64,000 nucleotides of DNA from Acidimicrobiales bacterium mtb01 (GTDB taxonomy: Bacteria > Actinomycetota > Acidimicrobiia > Acidimicrobiales > Ilumatobacteraceae). This document shows positions 54,354-62,350 of the stretch, piece by piece (positions within the stretch are counted from its first letter, which is position 1; each line of letters starts with the position of its first letter). The notes beneath the pieces are model-generated. The model worked only from the letters and a program-made list of their open reading frames with translations. It was not told the DNA's origin and did not search any database. A program made the translations under genes and the position numbers. The DNA is taken from NCBI GenBank assembly GCA_004379135.1, contig NBNI01000004.1:1-64000 (forward strand), written 5' to 3'.

Positions 54354-55139
54354 CTATGCACTGCGCGCGGCGAGCGGGCGCAGGCGGCGGTTCGCGAACA
54401 TGTCGTCCGACAACCGGAAACCCACACCGCGCACGGTGTGCATGAACCGCACGTCGCTCGCGCGGTGACGCAGTTTGCGACGCAGGTTCGACAGATGCAC
54501 GTCCACCACGTGGGTGTCGCCGTACCAGTTGGGGCCCCACACCGACTCGATCAACGCGGCCCGGCTGGTCACCTCGTACGGTGTCTCGCAGAGACGGGCG
54601 AACAAGTCGTACTCGAGGCGCGTGGCCGCGATGAGATGGCCGTTCACCTTGATCTCGCGGCGGCCGGTGTCGATGGAGAGCGGGCCGAACACCAGCGTCT
54701 TGCTGGTGCCCACTTCCTCGACCGCGCGATGGCGGCGCGCCCGCATGACCATCGAACGGCAGCGCAACGCGATCTCCTCGGGGGTCACCTCGGACGAGAC
54801 GACGTCGTCGATTCCGCGTTCGAGGGCCGACAGTCGCTGTTCGCGCGAATCTGCTCCCACCACGATGGTGTACACGTCGGAGCGTTGTTTGAGCTTCTCG
54901 ACGAACGGATCCGCACTCGGGTGGGCTTCGCGAGCATCGAGCACGACGATCTCGGGCTCGAACGACTCGAGCAGGGCATCGATCGTGGTGAGGTCGTCGG
55001 TCGCGCGCACGACGAAACCGACCAGAGACAAGGCGTTCTCGGCGGTGCGGCGATCCGAATGGTGGGCCAGGGCCACCACGGCTCGGGGAGCGGCGTCGGG
55101 GACCGACGCCAAGGGGCGGCGATCGTTACGGGATGACAT
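54354..55139 (-). CDS. OmpR/PhoB-type regulator with degenerate receiver domain
   Basis: DNA-binding regulator of 261 residues. The C-terminal winged helix (about 145-245) is canonical: LTSRAALIESVWGPNWYGDT-like region with THVVDVHLSNLRRKL and MHTVRGVGFRL. The receiver (about 20-135) keeps a possible phospho-acceptor Asp68 (IVVLDAR), but the usual N-terminal acidic pair is replaced by ALAHHSD and the conserved Lys by Ser (DDVVSSEVTP for DYxTKPF). Phosphorylation by a kinase is therefore doubtful, and no histidine kinase gene is adjacent. ATG 55139 has AAAGGA eight bases upstream. The residues upstream of this ATG in the same frame are not conserved-looking. Confidence 0.85.
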   Translation of the reverse strand: MSSRNDRRPLASVPDAAPRAVVALAHHSDRRTAENALSLVGFVVRATDDLTTIDALLESFEPEIVVLDAREAHPSADPFVEKLKQRSDVYTIVVGADSREQRLSALERGIDDVVSSEVTPEEIALRCRSMVMRARRHRAVEEVGTSKTLVFGPLSIDTGRREIKVNGHLIAATRLEYDLFARLCETPYEVTSRAALIESVWGPNWYGDTHVVDVHLSNLRRKLRHRASDVRFMHTVRGVGFRLSDDMFANRRLRPLAARSA

Positions 55140-55171
55140 GAAGTTCCTTTCTCGGCTGGTGATGTCGTGTC

Positions 55172-55188
55172 GTCCGCACGGTGCGGAC
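55172..55188. promoter_or_regulatory. Small palindrome in the regulator's 5' region
   Basis: GTCCGCA-CGG-TGCGGAC: perfect 7-bp arms around three bases, 33-49 bases upstream of the regulator start. Could be a dyad operator or an mRNA hairpin. Confidence 0.5.
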
Positions 55189-55220
55189 ACCGTGAGAGAG
55201 GGCGTCGTCGTCGATGTCTC

Positions 55221-55256
55221 GCACTTTTCGCCCGAACTTTCCGGTTGAACTTTTCG
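55221..55256. promoter_or_regulatory. Three direct repeats at 13-bp spacing
   Basis: GCACTTTTCG (55221), GAACTTTCCG (55234) and GAACTTTTCG (55247), each starting exactly 13 bases after the last, in the 170-base gap between the degenerate regulator and the divergent PLP enzyme. The pattern suits head-to-tail binding by an OmpR-type protein, perhaps autoregulation. Confidence 0.6.
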
Positions 55257-55309
55257 GGAACCCCGAATTCCCGGGCGGAGGCGAGGCTGGTCTTGGTTGA
55301 CTAGCGGAC

Positions 55310-56482
55310 GTGACCGTCGACGGCCAGGAGCCACGCCACCCCGAGACCACCTCGGTGCACGCTGGACGTACGCCAGGCATCCGCGCGATGGCCCCGGTGC
55401 TGTGGGCGTCCACCACGTTCGAGATCGACACGCTCGCCGACGGCCAGCGGATGGCGCATTCGTCGCGTGCGACCGAGTTCTACAGCCGCCACGGCAACCC
55501 CACCATCAACGCGTTCGAGGCGGCGGTGGCCGAATTGGAGGGCGCCGATGCGGCGCGGGCCTTCGCCTCCGGAATGGGTGCGATCACCGGCGTGGTGCTC
55601 GGCCTGTGCGGCAAGGGCGATCACGTGGTGGCGCAGAAGCAGGCGTACGGCGGCACCACCCAGTTGCTCGCTGGCGTGTGCCCGCGTTTCGGGATCGACG
55701 TCACGTTCGTGGACGGAACCAAGCCAGGTGCGTTCGCCGAGGCGGTGATTCCGGGTCGCACGATGCTCGTGCTGGCCGAGACGCCCGCCAATCCTCTTCT
55801 CGATCTGGTCGATCTCGACGAGTTGGGCGCGATCAAGGGCCCGATCACCGCGGTCGACTCCACCCTGGCCACACCACTCGGCGTGCGGCCGCTCGAACAT
55901 GGCGTCCAGTTGGTGATCCATTCGGCCACCAAGGCCATGGCGGGTCACAACGACGCGACGCTCGGCGTGGTGGCCGGCGAGCGCGATCTCATCGACGCGC
56001 TGTGGGGTTTCGCGGTGCTGCAAGGTGCATGCGCGTCGCCGTTCGACGCGATGAACGGATTGCGCGGCTTGCGCACGCTCGGTCCGCGTCTGCGCCAGCA
56101 AGAGCAGACCGCGGTGGCGGTGGGTCGCGCGCTCGAAGCACATCGATCGGTGAACTGGGTACGGCATCCGCGCCTCGAATCGCATCCACAGTTCGCGTTG
56201 GGGCAGCGGCAGTATTCGCAGTTCGGGGGAGTGCTGGCGTTCGAGTTGGCCGGTGGCCGCGAGGCGGGCGCGCGTTTCGTCGAGGCGGTGCGTTTGTGCC
56301 GGCCGGCCACGTCGATGGGCGGGCCCGAGACCTTGGTGACCCATCCGGCGTCGACCACGCACGCCGGACTCACGCCCGACGAGTTGGCCGCCGCCGGCAT
56401 CACGCCTGGCACGGTGCGCATGAGCTGCGGGCTCGAGCACACCGACGACGTGGTGGCCGACGTGCTCGCCGCCCTCGCCTGA
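55310..56482 (+). CDS. Trans-sulfuration enzyme family protein (cystathionine gamma-lyase/synthase or methionine gamma-lyase type)
   Basis: PLP enzyme of 390 residues in the Cys/Met metabolism family. TTSVHAGRTPG at the start, YSRHGNPTINAFEAAVAELE, SGMGAI for phosphate binding, ETPANPLLDLVDL, the stacking Asp in VDSTLATPLGVRPLEHG, and the Schiff-base Lys in HSATKAMAGHNDATLG; GGPETLVTHPASTTHAGL near the C-terminus is standard. Family members differ in reaction (elimination or replacement), and the sequence does not decide. GTG 55310; the nearest -10-like sequence (TTGACT/TAGCGG) is imperfect. It lies next to the sulfonate operon, so a sulfur-metabolism role fits. Confidence 0.87.
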   Translation: MTVDGQEPRHPETTSVHAGRTPGIRAMAPVLWASTTFEIDTLADGQRMAHSSRATEFYSRHGNPTINAFEAAVAELEGADAARAFASGMGAITGVVLGLCGKGDHVVAQKQAYGGTTQLLAGVCPRFGIDVTFVDGTKPGAFAEAVIPGRTMLVLAETPANPLLDLVDLDELGAIKGPITAVDSTLATPLGVRPLEHGVQLVIHSATKAMAGHNDATLGVVAGERDLIDALWGFAVLQGACASPFDAMNGLRGLRTLGPRLRQQEQTAVAVGRALEAHRSVNWVRHPRLESHPQFALGQRQYSQFGGVLAFELAGGREAGARFVEAVRLCRPATSMGGPETLVTHPASTTHAGLTPDELAAAGITPGTVRMSCGLEHTDDVVADVLAALA

Positions 56483-56488
56483 TTTCGA

Positions 56489-57313
56489 TCAGAGGCCGAG
56501 CAATTGTGACCTCAACGTCCGGCAGGTTTCGACGAAGTCGGGCCGGGAACGTATCTCGGCCACCGTCGAGTTCAGAGTGACGAAGCCGAACCGAAGGTCG
56601 TCGACCACTCGCCCCGGACGGTGACTCATCACGAGTACCCGTGTCCCGAGGAGGACGGCCTCCTCCACGCTGTGGGTGACCATCACGACGGTGCGCCGCG
56701 TTTCTCGCCAGATCTCACGAAGAGAATGCTGGAGGTTTTCGCGGGTGAGGGCATCGAGGGCCCCGAAAGGTTCGTCCAGGAGAAGAATGGGTGGATCGAC
56801 CGCGAGCGCCCGAGCGATCTGACACCGCTGCTGCATCCCGCCGGAGAGTTCGTGGGGCCATTGATCGGCGAATTCGGACAACCCGACGCGTGCCAATTCG
56901 GCATCGGCTCGCGAGCGCCGTTCGCTCCTCGGGAGGTTCCGTACCCGAAGTCCGAGTTCGACATTCCGGCGAACGGTCAACCACGGGTACAGCGACGTCG
57001 ATTGTTGGAACACCACCGCGCGGTCGCGCGACGGCCCCACCACCCGGCGATCATCGATGAAGACGTCACCGGAGGTGGGTCGGATCAATCCGGCCAGGAT
57101 TTCGAGCAAGGTCGACTTGCCGCAGCCCGATGGACCAACGATCACGAGGAACTCGCCGGCGACGACGTCGAGATCGAGCGGGTCGAGGGACACGACATCG
57201 CGGACCCCGCCGCGGTACACGTGGCTCACGCCCCGCAAGCGGAGACCGCGGACCGTCTCGCCCTCGGCACCTGGCGAGGGGGCGGTCTCCGCTTGCTGGG
57301 GCGTGACGGTCAC
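56489..57313 (-). CDS. ssuB: Alkanesulfonate/aliphatic sulfonate ABC transporter ATPase
   Basis: Energises sulfonate import; 274 residues. Walker A VIVGPSGCGKSTLLEIL, Q-loop VVFQQSTSLYPWLTV, signature LSGGMQQRCQIARAL, Walker B ILLLDEPFGALD and H-loop VVMVTHSVEEAV, all typical of the NrtD/SsuB/TauB group. GTG 57313 overlaps the binding-protein stop (GTGA); the longer frame runs antisense through that gene. Last gene of the minus-strand ssu operon; ends six bases from the convergent PLP enzyme. Taurine or nitrate-like substrates are possible, but the SsuD-like monooxygenase upstream favours sulfonates. Confidence 0.9.
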   Translation of the reverse strand: MTVTPQQAETAPSPGAEGETVRGLRLRGVSHVYRGGVRDVVSLDPLDLDVVAGEFLVIVGPSGCGKSTLLEILAGLIRPTSGDVFIDDRRVVGPSRDRAVVFQQSTSLYPWLTVRRNVELGLRVRNLPRSERRSRADAELARVGLSEFADQWPHELSGGMQQRCQIARALAVDPPILLLDEPFGALDALTRENLQHSLREIWRETRRTVVMVTHSVEEAVLLGTRVLVMSHRPGRVVDDLRFGFVTLNSTVAEIRSRPDFVETCRTLRSQLLGL

Positions 57314-58401
57314 TTGGCGGCCTGGGCGTAGGTCGTCACCACGGCATTTCGGTAGGCATCCTCGGCGGCGACGTCCGGAATCTTTCCCTGCGCCTTGTTG
57401 AACTGGGCGGCGGCGAAGAGATTCGTCGCCAGTCCTCCACCCAGGAAGTCGGCTCCGGCCTGTGTCTGCGCATCGAGGAAGACCAGACCACCGAGTTGGA
57501 CCTTGGCCTCTTCGGGGGTGATGTTCAGTTCGAGTCCGTTGGCCTTGGCGGCGGCTTCGATGTCGTTCTTGATGATCGACACCGCCTGGTTGTTCACGTC
57601 CACGAAGATCTGAACGACCTGCGGGTACTTGCTGGCGAATTCGTTCGTCACGATGGCAAGGTCGTACGTCGTCTTGCCGCGCTCCGACAATTCCTTGCTG
57701 GTGATCAGGATCTTGGCGCCGTCGGCTTTCAACTTCGACAGATTCGGATCCCACACGTAGGCGCCGTCGATGTCACCCTGCTGCCACGCCGCGGTGATGG
57801 CGTCGGGTTCGCTGTCGATGACGTTCACGTCGCTCTCCGGGACGCCCGCGTCGGCGAGAGCCGCCAGCAGACTGAAGTGAGCCGTCGACGCGAAGGGTGT
57901 CGCGATGGTCTTCCCCTTCAGGTCGGCGATCGTTTCGATGCCGCGATCGGACTTGACCACCAAAGCCTCGGCTTCACCGATCACGTCGAAGATCCACGGC
58001 ACCTGGTACTCGATTCCGGTGGAGATTCCTCGTGACGTGGGGCTGCTCCCGACGAGTCCGAAGTCGACTCCGCCGGCCAGAACGGCCTCATTGACCGAGC
58101 CGCCACTGTCGAACAGCAACCATTCCACTTCGACCCCGTCGCCGAGCGCCTGTTCGAGCAGTTCCTGATTCTTCACGATCAGCAGTCCGCCGGGCACGTT
58201 CTGGTACCCGATGCGAACCTTGTCGGGGAGCTCGAGCGGAGCTTCAGTTTCGGTCGGGGCGGACTCGCTCGCGGGTGGAGCGGTGGATGCCGCCTCGGTC
58301 GTGTTCGACGACGAGTCGGATCCACCGCAAGCACCGAGGACCGCCAATCCGATCAGGGTGAGGACACTCGCCTTGCCCATGAGGGCCTTGGACTTCTTCA
58401 T
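57310..58401 (-). CDS. ssuA: Sulfonate ABC transporter substrate-binding lipoprotein
   Basis: Extracellular, lipid-anchored binding protein of 363 residues. The signal peptide ends in the lipobox VLGAC (Cys near residue 24), followed by a Ser/Thr/Glu linker. The periplasmic-binding fold begins PDKVRIGYQNVPGGLLIVKN, then VDFGLVGSSPTSRGI, TIATPFASTAHFSLL and GDIDGAYVWDPNLSKL, as in SsuA/TauA proteins. ATG 58401 has AAGGAG seven bases upstream. It lies 41 bases after ssuC and overlaps ssuB. Confidence 0.9.
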   Translation of the reverse strand: MKKSKALMGKASVLTLIGLAVLGACGGSDSSSNTTEAASTAPPASESAPTETEAPLELPDKVRIGYQNVPGGLLIVKNQELLEQALGDGVEVEWLLFDSGGSVNEAVLAGGVDFGLVGSSPTSRGISTGIEYQVPWIFDVIGEAEALVVKSDRGIETIADLKGKTIATPFASTAHFSLLAALADAGVPESDVNVIDSEPDAITAAWQQGDIDGAYVWDPNLSKLKADGAKILITSKELSERGKTTYDLAIVTNEFASKYPQVVQIFVDVNNQAVSIIKNDIEAAAKANGLELNITPEEAKVQLGGLVFLDAQTQAGADFLGGGLATNLFAAAQFNKAQGKIPDVAAEDAYRNAVVTTYAQAAK

Positions 58402-58442
58402 TGTTCTCCTTGGTTGATGGTTCTGTTTTCCGATCATTCGAT

Positions 58443-59315
58443 TCATGACCGTCTTCGCCAGGGGAGCAGACGACGCTCGATGAGCCGAATGACAAGATCC
58501 ATGAGCACGGCGACGACCCCGATAACGATCACGCACAAGATCGCGACGTCGCTGCGCAACTCCTTCTTGGTCGCCCACGCGAGTCCGCCGATTCCGGGAA
58601 TTCCGTTGGATGTTTCGGCGGCCACGATGGTGGTCCAGGCGAAGCCGATGGCCACTCTGAGCCCGGTCAGAAGATCCGGGAGGGTGGAGGGGAGAATCGT
58701 GTGCCTCACGAGGTCGCGTCGCGTCGCTCCGAGAGTGAGTGCGGCTTTCACTCGCTCGGGTTGGATCGATGCCACGCCGGCTGCGACGCCGATCGCGATG
58801 GGTGGAAACGCAGCGATGAAGAGAAGCCACACCTTCGATGTGTCGTCGATGCCGAACCAGATGATGAGAAGGCTGAAATACCCGAGAGGCGGCAGCGATC
58901 TCAAGAAGCCGACGATCGGCTCGGCCACCGCTTGAAAGGTTCGGAACAACCCGAGACCCAGACCGAGCGGCGCGCCGAACGCCGCGGCCCAGAAGACGCC
59001 GCGAATGATGCGCCACAAACTCGCGCCGACATGCTCCCAGAGGTAGTGCCCCGATAGTCCCCGCCGCCCGCCTTCCGAGGTGACCGATTCGACGAGGGCC
59101 GACCACACGCGATCGGGCGTGGGAAGGATGATCTCGCTCCAGATCTGGAGGTACGCCACCAGACTCCAGATTCCGCCCACCAGAGCGATCGCGACGATGG
59201 GCCCGACTCCACGAAAGCGTCTCGACGGATCCGAATGTCCGGCGAGACGTCGGGCCCAGGGCAGGTCCAGACCGTCGGTGGCAACCGACTTGGACACGGT
59301 GCGGTCAGCGCGCAC
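58443..59315 (-). CDS. ssuC: Sulfonate ABC transporter permease
   Basis: Membrane component, 290 residues with about six hydrophobic segments. The permease EAA-like loop reads AALTLGATRRDLVRHTILPS, contacting the ATPase, followed by LPDLLTGLRVAIGFAWTTIV. IILPTPDRVWSALVE near the start is characteristic of SsuC/TauC. GTG 59315 overlaps the ssuD stop by 11 bases; GTG 59297 is an alternative. Confidence 0.9.
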   Translation of the reverse strand: MRADRTVSKSVATDGLDLPWARRLAGHSDPSRRFRGVGPIVAIALVGGIWSLVAYLQIWSEIILPTPDRVWSALVESVTSEGGRRGLSGHYLWEHVGASLWRIIRGVFWAAAFGAPLGLGLGLFRTFQAVAEPIVGFLRSLPPLGYFSLLIIWFGIDDTSKVWLLFIAAFPPIAIGVAAGVASIQPERVKAALTLGATRRDLVRHTILPSTLPDLLTGLRVAIGFAWTTIVAAETSNGIPGIGGLAWATKKELRSDVAILCVIVIGVVAVLMDLVIRLIERRLLPWRRRS

Positions 59316-60441
59316 TGGACACCGCGTCGTGGTTCAACAGGATACGGGACTCCAGTCCGTCGACGCTCGAGTCCGCGAGGAGGCCGCGCCGCCTCAGAAT
59401 GGGCATCACGCCTTCGCCGAACCAGAAGGCCTCCTCGAGATGCGGATGTCCCGACAGGATGAACTCATCGAATCCGAGAGCGTGGTATTCCTCGATGCGG
59501 TCGGCGACTTCCTCGTGGCTGCCCACCAATGCGGTTCCGGCGCCTCCCCGAACCAGACCGACACCGGCCCACAGGTTCGGTGAGATCTCGAGATTGTCGA
59601 GCGAGCCTCCGTGAAGCGACTGCATGCGTTGCTGGCCCACCGAGGCGCTCTTCTTCATCGCCTCCTGTGCGCTGCGAACGGTGACCGGATCGATGTCCTC
59701 GAGGAAGCGTCTCGTCTCGTTCCACGCGTCGATGGAGCGGTCACGGCTGATCACGTGGAGTCGGATGCCGAACCGAAGCGTTCGTTCCCTCTCCGACGCG
59801 AGCTTCTGGAGGCGATCGAGTCTGGGTTCCACCATCGCCGGCGGTTCACCCCAGGTGAGGTGCACGTCGACGTGTTTGGCCGCGACCTGTTCGGCCGCTG
59901 CGGATGCGCCGCCGAAGTACAGGGGAACCGGGTCGGGTGCGCGGTTCACCGTCGCTCCCTCGACGTCGAAGTAGCGGCCGCGGAAGTCGAAGGCCGCCCC
60001 GGAGAGAGCGCCTTTGAGGACGGTGAGGAACTCGTCGGTTCGCGCATAGCGCTCGTCGTGATCGAGCCATTCTCCGAAGCGTCGCTGCTCCGCGTCTTCC
60101 CCACCGGTGACGATGTTGAGGAGAAGTCGTCCCCCCGAGATTCGATGGAACGTGCTGGCTTTCTGGGCGGCCAACGTGGGCGAGATCGAGTTGGGCCGGA
60201 ACGCCACCAGGAACTTGAGTCGGCGCGTTTCGCGGACGAGTGCCGCCGTGACCAGCCACGCATCCTCGCACCAGGTTCCCGTGGGGGTGAGAACACTCGT
60301 GAATCCGAGATCTTCGGCGGCCCGAGCAACCTGAGAGAGGTAGTCGATCGTCGGAGGACGACGGTGACCCTGCGGACCGAACGGTACGACCGTCCGGCTG
60401 TCACCCGCCGTTGGAAGGAACCACGCGAGACTGATCGTCAT
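59305..60441 (-). CDS. ssuD: FMNH2-dependent alkanesulfonate monooxygenase
   Basis: Cleaves the C-S bond of alkanesulfonates, releasing sulfite for assimilation. 378 residues, close to E. coli SsuD (381). Luciferase-like TIM barrel: SLAWFLPTAGDSRTVVPFG, ARAAEDLGFTSVLTPTGTW with the conserved Cys (WCEDAW), VAFRPNSISPTLAAQKAST, GRLLLNIVTGGEDAEQRRFG and RYARTDEFL, matching the family closely. A separate FMN reductase (SsuE) is not in the window. ATG 60441 overlaps the upstream small gene's stop as ATGA. Confidence 0.93.
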   Translation of the reverse strand: MTISLAWFLPTAGDSRTVVPFGPQGHRRPPTIDYLSQVARAAEDLGFTSVLTPTGTWCEDAWLVTAALVRETRRLKFLVAFRPNSISPTLAAQKASTFHRISGGRLLLNIVTGGEDAEQRRFGEWLDHDERYARTDEFLTVLKGALSGAAFDFRGRYFDVEGATVNRAPDPVPLYFGGASAAAEQVAAKHVDVHLTWGEPPAMVEPRLDRLQKLASERERTLRFGIRLHVISRDRSIDAWNETRRFLEDIDPVTVRSAQEAMKKSASVGQQRMQSLHGGSLDNLEISPNLWAGVGLVRGGAGTALVGSHEEVADRIEEYHALGFDEFILSGHPHLEEAFWFGEGVMPILRRRGLLADSSVDGLESRILLNHDAVSSAR

Positions 60442-60893
60442 GCGATGCGTCCGAACCCGGAGATCATTGGCGACGACGGGATCACAACGACTGCAGTCGC
60501 GCCCGCGCTGACTCGAGAACGTGGAGAGGATCCGTGCGTACCAGCGACGAACGCGCCCACCACGAACTCGATCTCGAACCACTCGGCCCAGTCGAAGAGG
60601 TCGGCAAAGTCGCCCTCGACCGGCCAGTGCGCGAGCCAGGCCTCGTACGAAGCAGCAGCCAGAAGGAGTTCACGGGTCGGGGTGTCGGCAAGGTGGGTGT
60701 CGAGCACGGGAGGGGTCACCGCAGCCAGTCCCTCGGCGATCGCCTGGAAGACCGATGTCCCGGCCGACCGCAGATTCGAGGGGTGGATCGTTCGGGACGC
60801 GGCTCGCCGCCACTCGGGGGACGAGCCAGCCGACGAGGAGTCGGTGTCGCACGACGGGTGATCGGAGCGGAGTCGAGGGGTGGGAAGGCTCAT
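60438..60893 (-). CDS. Hypothetical protein, first gene of the sulfonate operon
   Basis: A 151-residue protein I do not recognise. It has a Ser/Arg-rich N-terminus with one Cys (DHPSCDTDSSS), a central helical part (VFQAIAEGLAAVTPPVLDTH), then an acidic/aromatic segment (WPVEGDFADLFDWAEWFEIE) and a hydrophobic C-terminus (VVGAFVAGTHG, AGATAVVVIPSSP). No signal peptide or membrane helix is convincing. Support for a real gene: an AGGAA Shine-Dalgarno just before ATG 60893, an AT-rich promoter upstream, and a four-base ATGA overlap with ssuD. By position it should act in sulfonate uptake or desulfonation, perhaps as a regulator or flavin-handling partner. Confidence 0.7.
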   Translation of the reverse strand: MSLPTPRLRSDHPSCDTDSSSAGSSPEWRRAASRTIHPSNLRSAGTSVFQAIAEGLAAVTPPVLDTHLADTPTRELLLAAASYEAWLAHWPVEGDFADLFDWAEWFEIEFVVGAFVAGTHGSSPRSRVSAGATAVVVIPSSPMISGFGRIA

Positions 60894-60914
60894 GGTTTCC
60901 TGCGATAGGAGGGA

Positions 60915-60944
60915 CGATCGGAGGATAATCTTAAAAGCCGATCG
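60915..60944 (-). promoter_or_regulatory. Promoter and inverted repeat of the ssu operon
   Basis: Minus-strand -10 TAAGAT (60928-60933) lies about 35 bases before the first operon ATG, in one of the most AT-rich patches of the window; ATGACT or TATGAC about 16 bases further up may act as -35. The -10 is framed by CGATCGG (60915-60921) and CCGATCG (60938-60944), a 7-bp dyad with a 16-base gap that could bind a sulfur-starvation regulator. Confidence 0.55.
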
Positions 60945-61072
60945 GAATAGTCATAATTAAAACCAGTCGATTCTCCCGTGTCAAATCGAGCCGGACTCGG
61001 CTCCCGCGGGGTGATCCCGGTACCCGCCGAAGACGTAGACAGACCCCCAGCCAGGTGGAATTCGGCGACGAC

Positions 61073-61078
61073 TAGGGT
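61073..61078 (+). promoter_or_regulatory. -10 box TAGGGT of hemA, leaderless
   Basis: TAGGGT, six bases (GGCCGG), then GTG 61085. It would drive the hemA-hemC-hemD operon, divergent from the ssu operon. Confidence 0.55.
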
Positions 61079-61084
61079 GGCCGG

Positions 61085-62350
61085 GTGGCGCTCTCGATGC
61101 TCGGGGTCAGCTATCGGGATGTTCCGATTCGTCGACTCGCCGATCTGGAGGGTCGCGCCGACGAGGTGTGGGCCACGCTCGGAGACATGGTCAAGCGTCG
61201 GCAAGGCCCACACGGGGCGCTGGTTCTCTCCACCTGCAATCGCTTCGAGGTCTACGTGGACGGCGATGTCGCGGTCGCCCGGCGCCTCCTGACCCCGCTG
61301 CTGGGCGACGTGCTCACGGTGGTCGAGGGCGAAGAAGCCATCCGGCATCTGTTCTCCGTCGCGAGCGGCCTGGATTCGATGGTGGCGGGCGAGAACGAGA
61401 TCGCCGGACAAGTTCGTGATGCATTGCGCCGAGCCCAGGGCTCCGGTCTCGGTACCGCGACACTCACTCGAATCTTCGAACGTGCGCTTTCCGCATCTCG
61501 ACGGGTGAGAGGCTTGGGCCGACCCGTCGGTGCCGGCCGCTCGGTGGCATCAGTCGGTCTCGACCTCGTTGTCGAGCGTCATGGTTCCCTCGATGGCTCG
61601 ATCGTTCTGTTGATCGGCACCGGATCGCTCGCGCGCTCGGTGGTGAATGCGGTCTTCGATCTCGGAGCGGACGCGATCGGAGTGTTCTCCCCGAGTGGAC
61701 GTCGGTTGGCGTTCGAGCCAGTCAACGATGACGATCCCAACACGTTCGTCGTCACTCCCGGCAATCTCGAATCCGTCATCCGCCAAGCGAACGTGGTCAT
61801 TGGTTGCAGTGGCCGCGGAGGTCGGCCGATCTCTTCCGAATTGATCGCGCTCGCACGTAGCGAACGTGGGATTCTCCCGATCCTCGATCTGGCGGTGTCG
61901 TCCGACTTCGACCCCGAGGTGTCGACGCTCGAGTTCGTCGACTTCATCGATCTCGAGTCGATCAGACGCCGCGAATCCGCTCTCGAGTCCGATCCGTTGC
62001 GCGGTGCCCAGAGGATGATCGACGACGCCGTCGAGGAGTTCGTCGGTGATCTCCGGGCCCGACGTGCTTCGTCGACGATCGCCTCGGTTCGACGGAGCAT
62101 CGATCGCATGATCGATGAGGAGGTTCGGCGAGTCGAGAAGCGCTTGGGACCGGCGGCGGCCGACGAAGTGAGGCGTTCGCTTCGGAAGTTGGCCAATTCG
62201 ATTCTGCACGAGCCGATTGTTCGACTGAAGGACGGTGCACGATCCCGGGACGACGAAGCCTTCCATCGGGCGATGGACGAGTTGAATTGGCTGGCGAACG
62301 TCGAAATCGGCCGCACACTGGTCGAGCAGGTCTCTGATGGCGATCACTGA
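61085..62350 (+). CDS. hemA: Glutamyl-tRNA reductase
   Basis: First committed step of C5-pathway tetrapyrrole synthesis: reduces glutamyl-tRNA to glutamate-1-semialdehyde with NADPH. 421 residues. The catalytic Cys51 lies in VLSTCNRFEVYV; RHLFSVASGLDSMVAGENEI is the hallmark substrate loop; SVGLDLVVERHGSLDGSIVL leads into the NADPH domain with LIGTGSLARSVV. The C-terminal dimerisation helices end with LRKLANSILHEPIVRLKD. The N-terminus LGVSYRDVPIRRLADL is the usual one, supporting GTG 61085. Overlaps hemC by 14 bases. Confidence 0.95.
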   Translation: MALSMLGVSYRDVPIRRLADLEGRADEVWATLGDMVKRRQGPHGALVLSTCNRFEVYVDGDVAVARRLLTPLLGDVLTVVEGEEAIRHLFSVASGLDSMVAGENEIAGQVRDALRRAQGSGLGTATLTRIFERALSASRRVRGLGRPVGAGRSVASVGLDLVVERHGSLDGSIVLLIGTGSLARSVVNAVFDLGADAIGVFSPSGRRLAFEPVNDDDPNTFVVTPGNLESVIRQANVVIGCSGRGGRPISSELIALARSERGILPILDLAVSSDFDPEVSTLEFVDFIDLESIRRRESALESDPLRGAQRMIDDAVEEFVGDLRARRASSTIASVRRSIDRMIDEEVRRVEKRLGPAAADEVRRSLRKLANSILHEPIVRLKDGARSRDDEAFHRAMDELNWLANVEIGRTLVEQVSDGDH

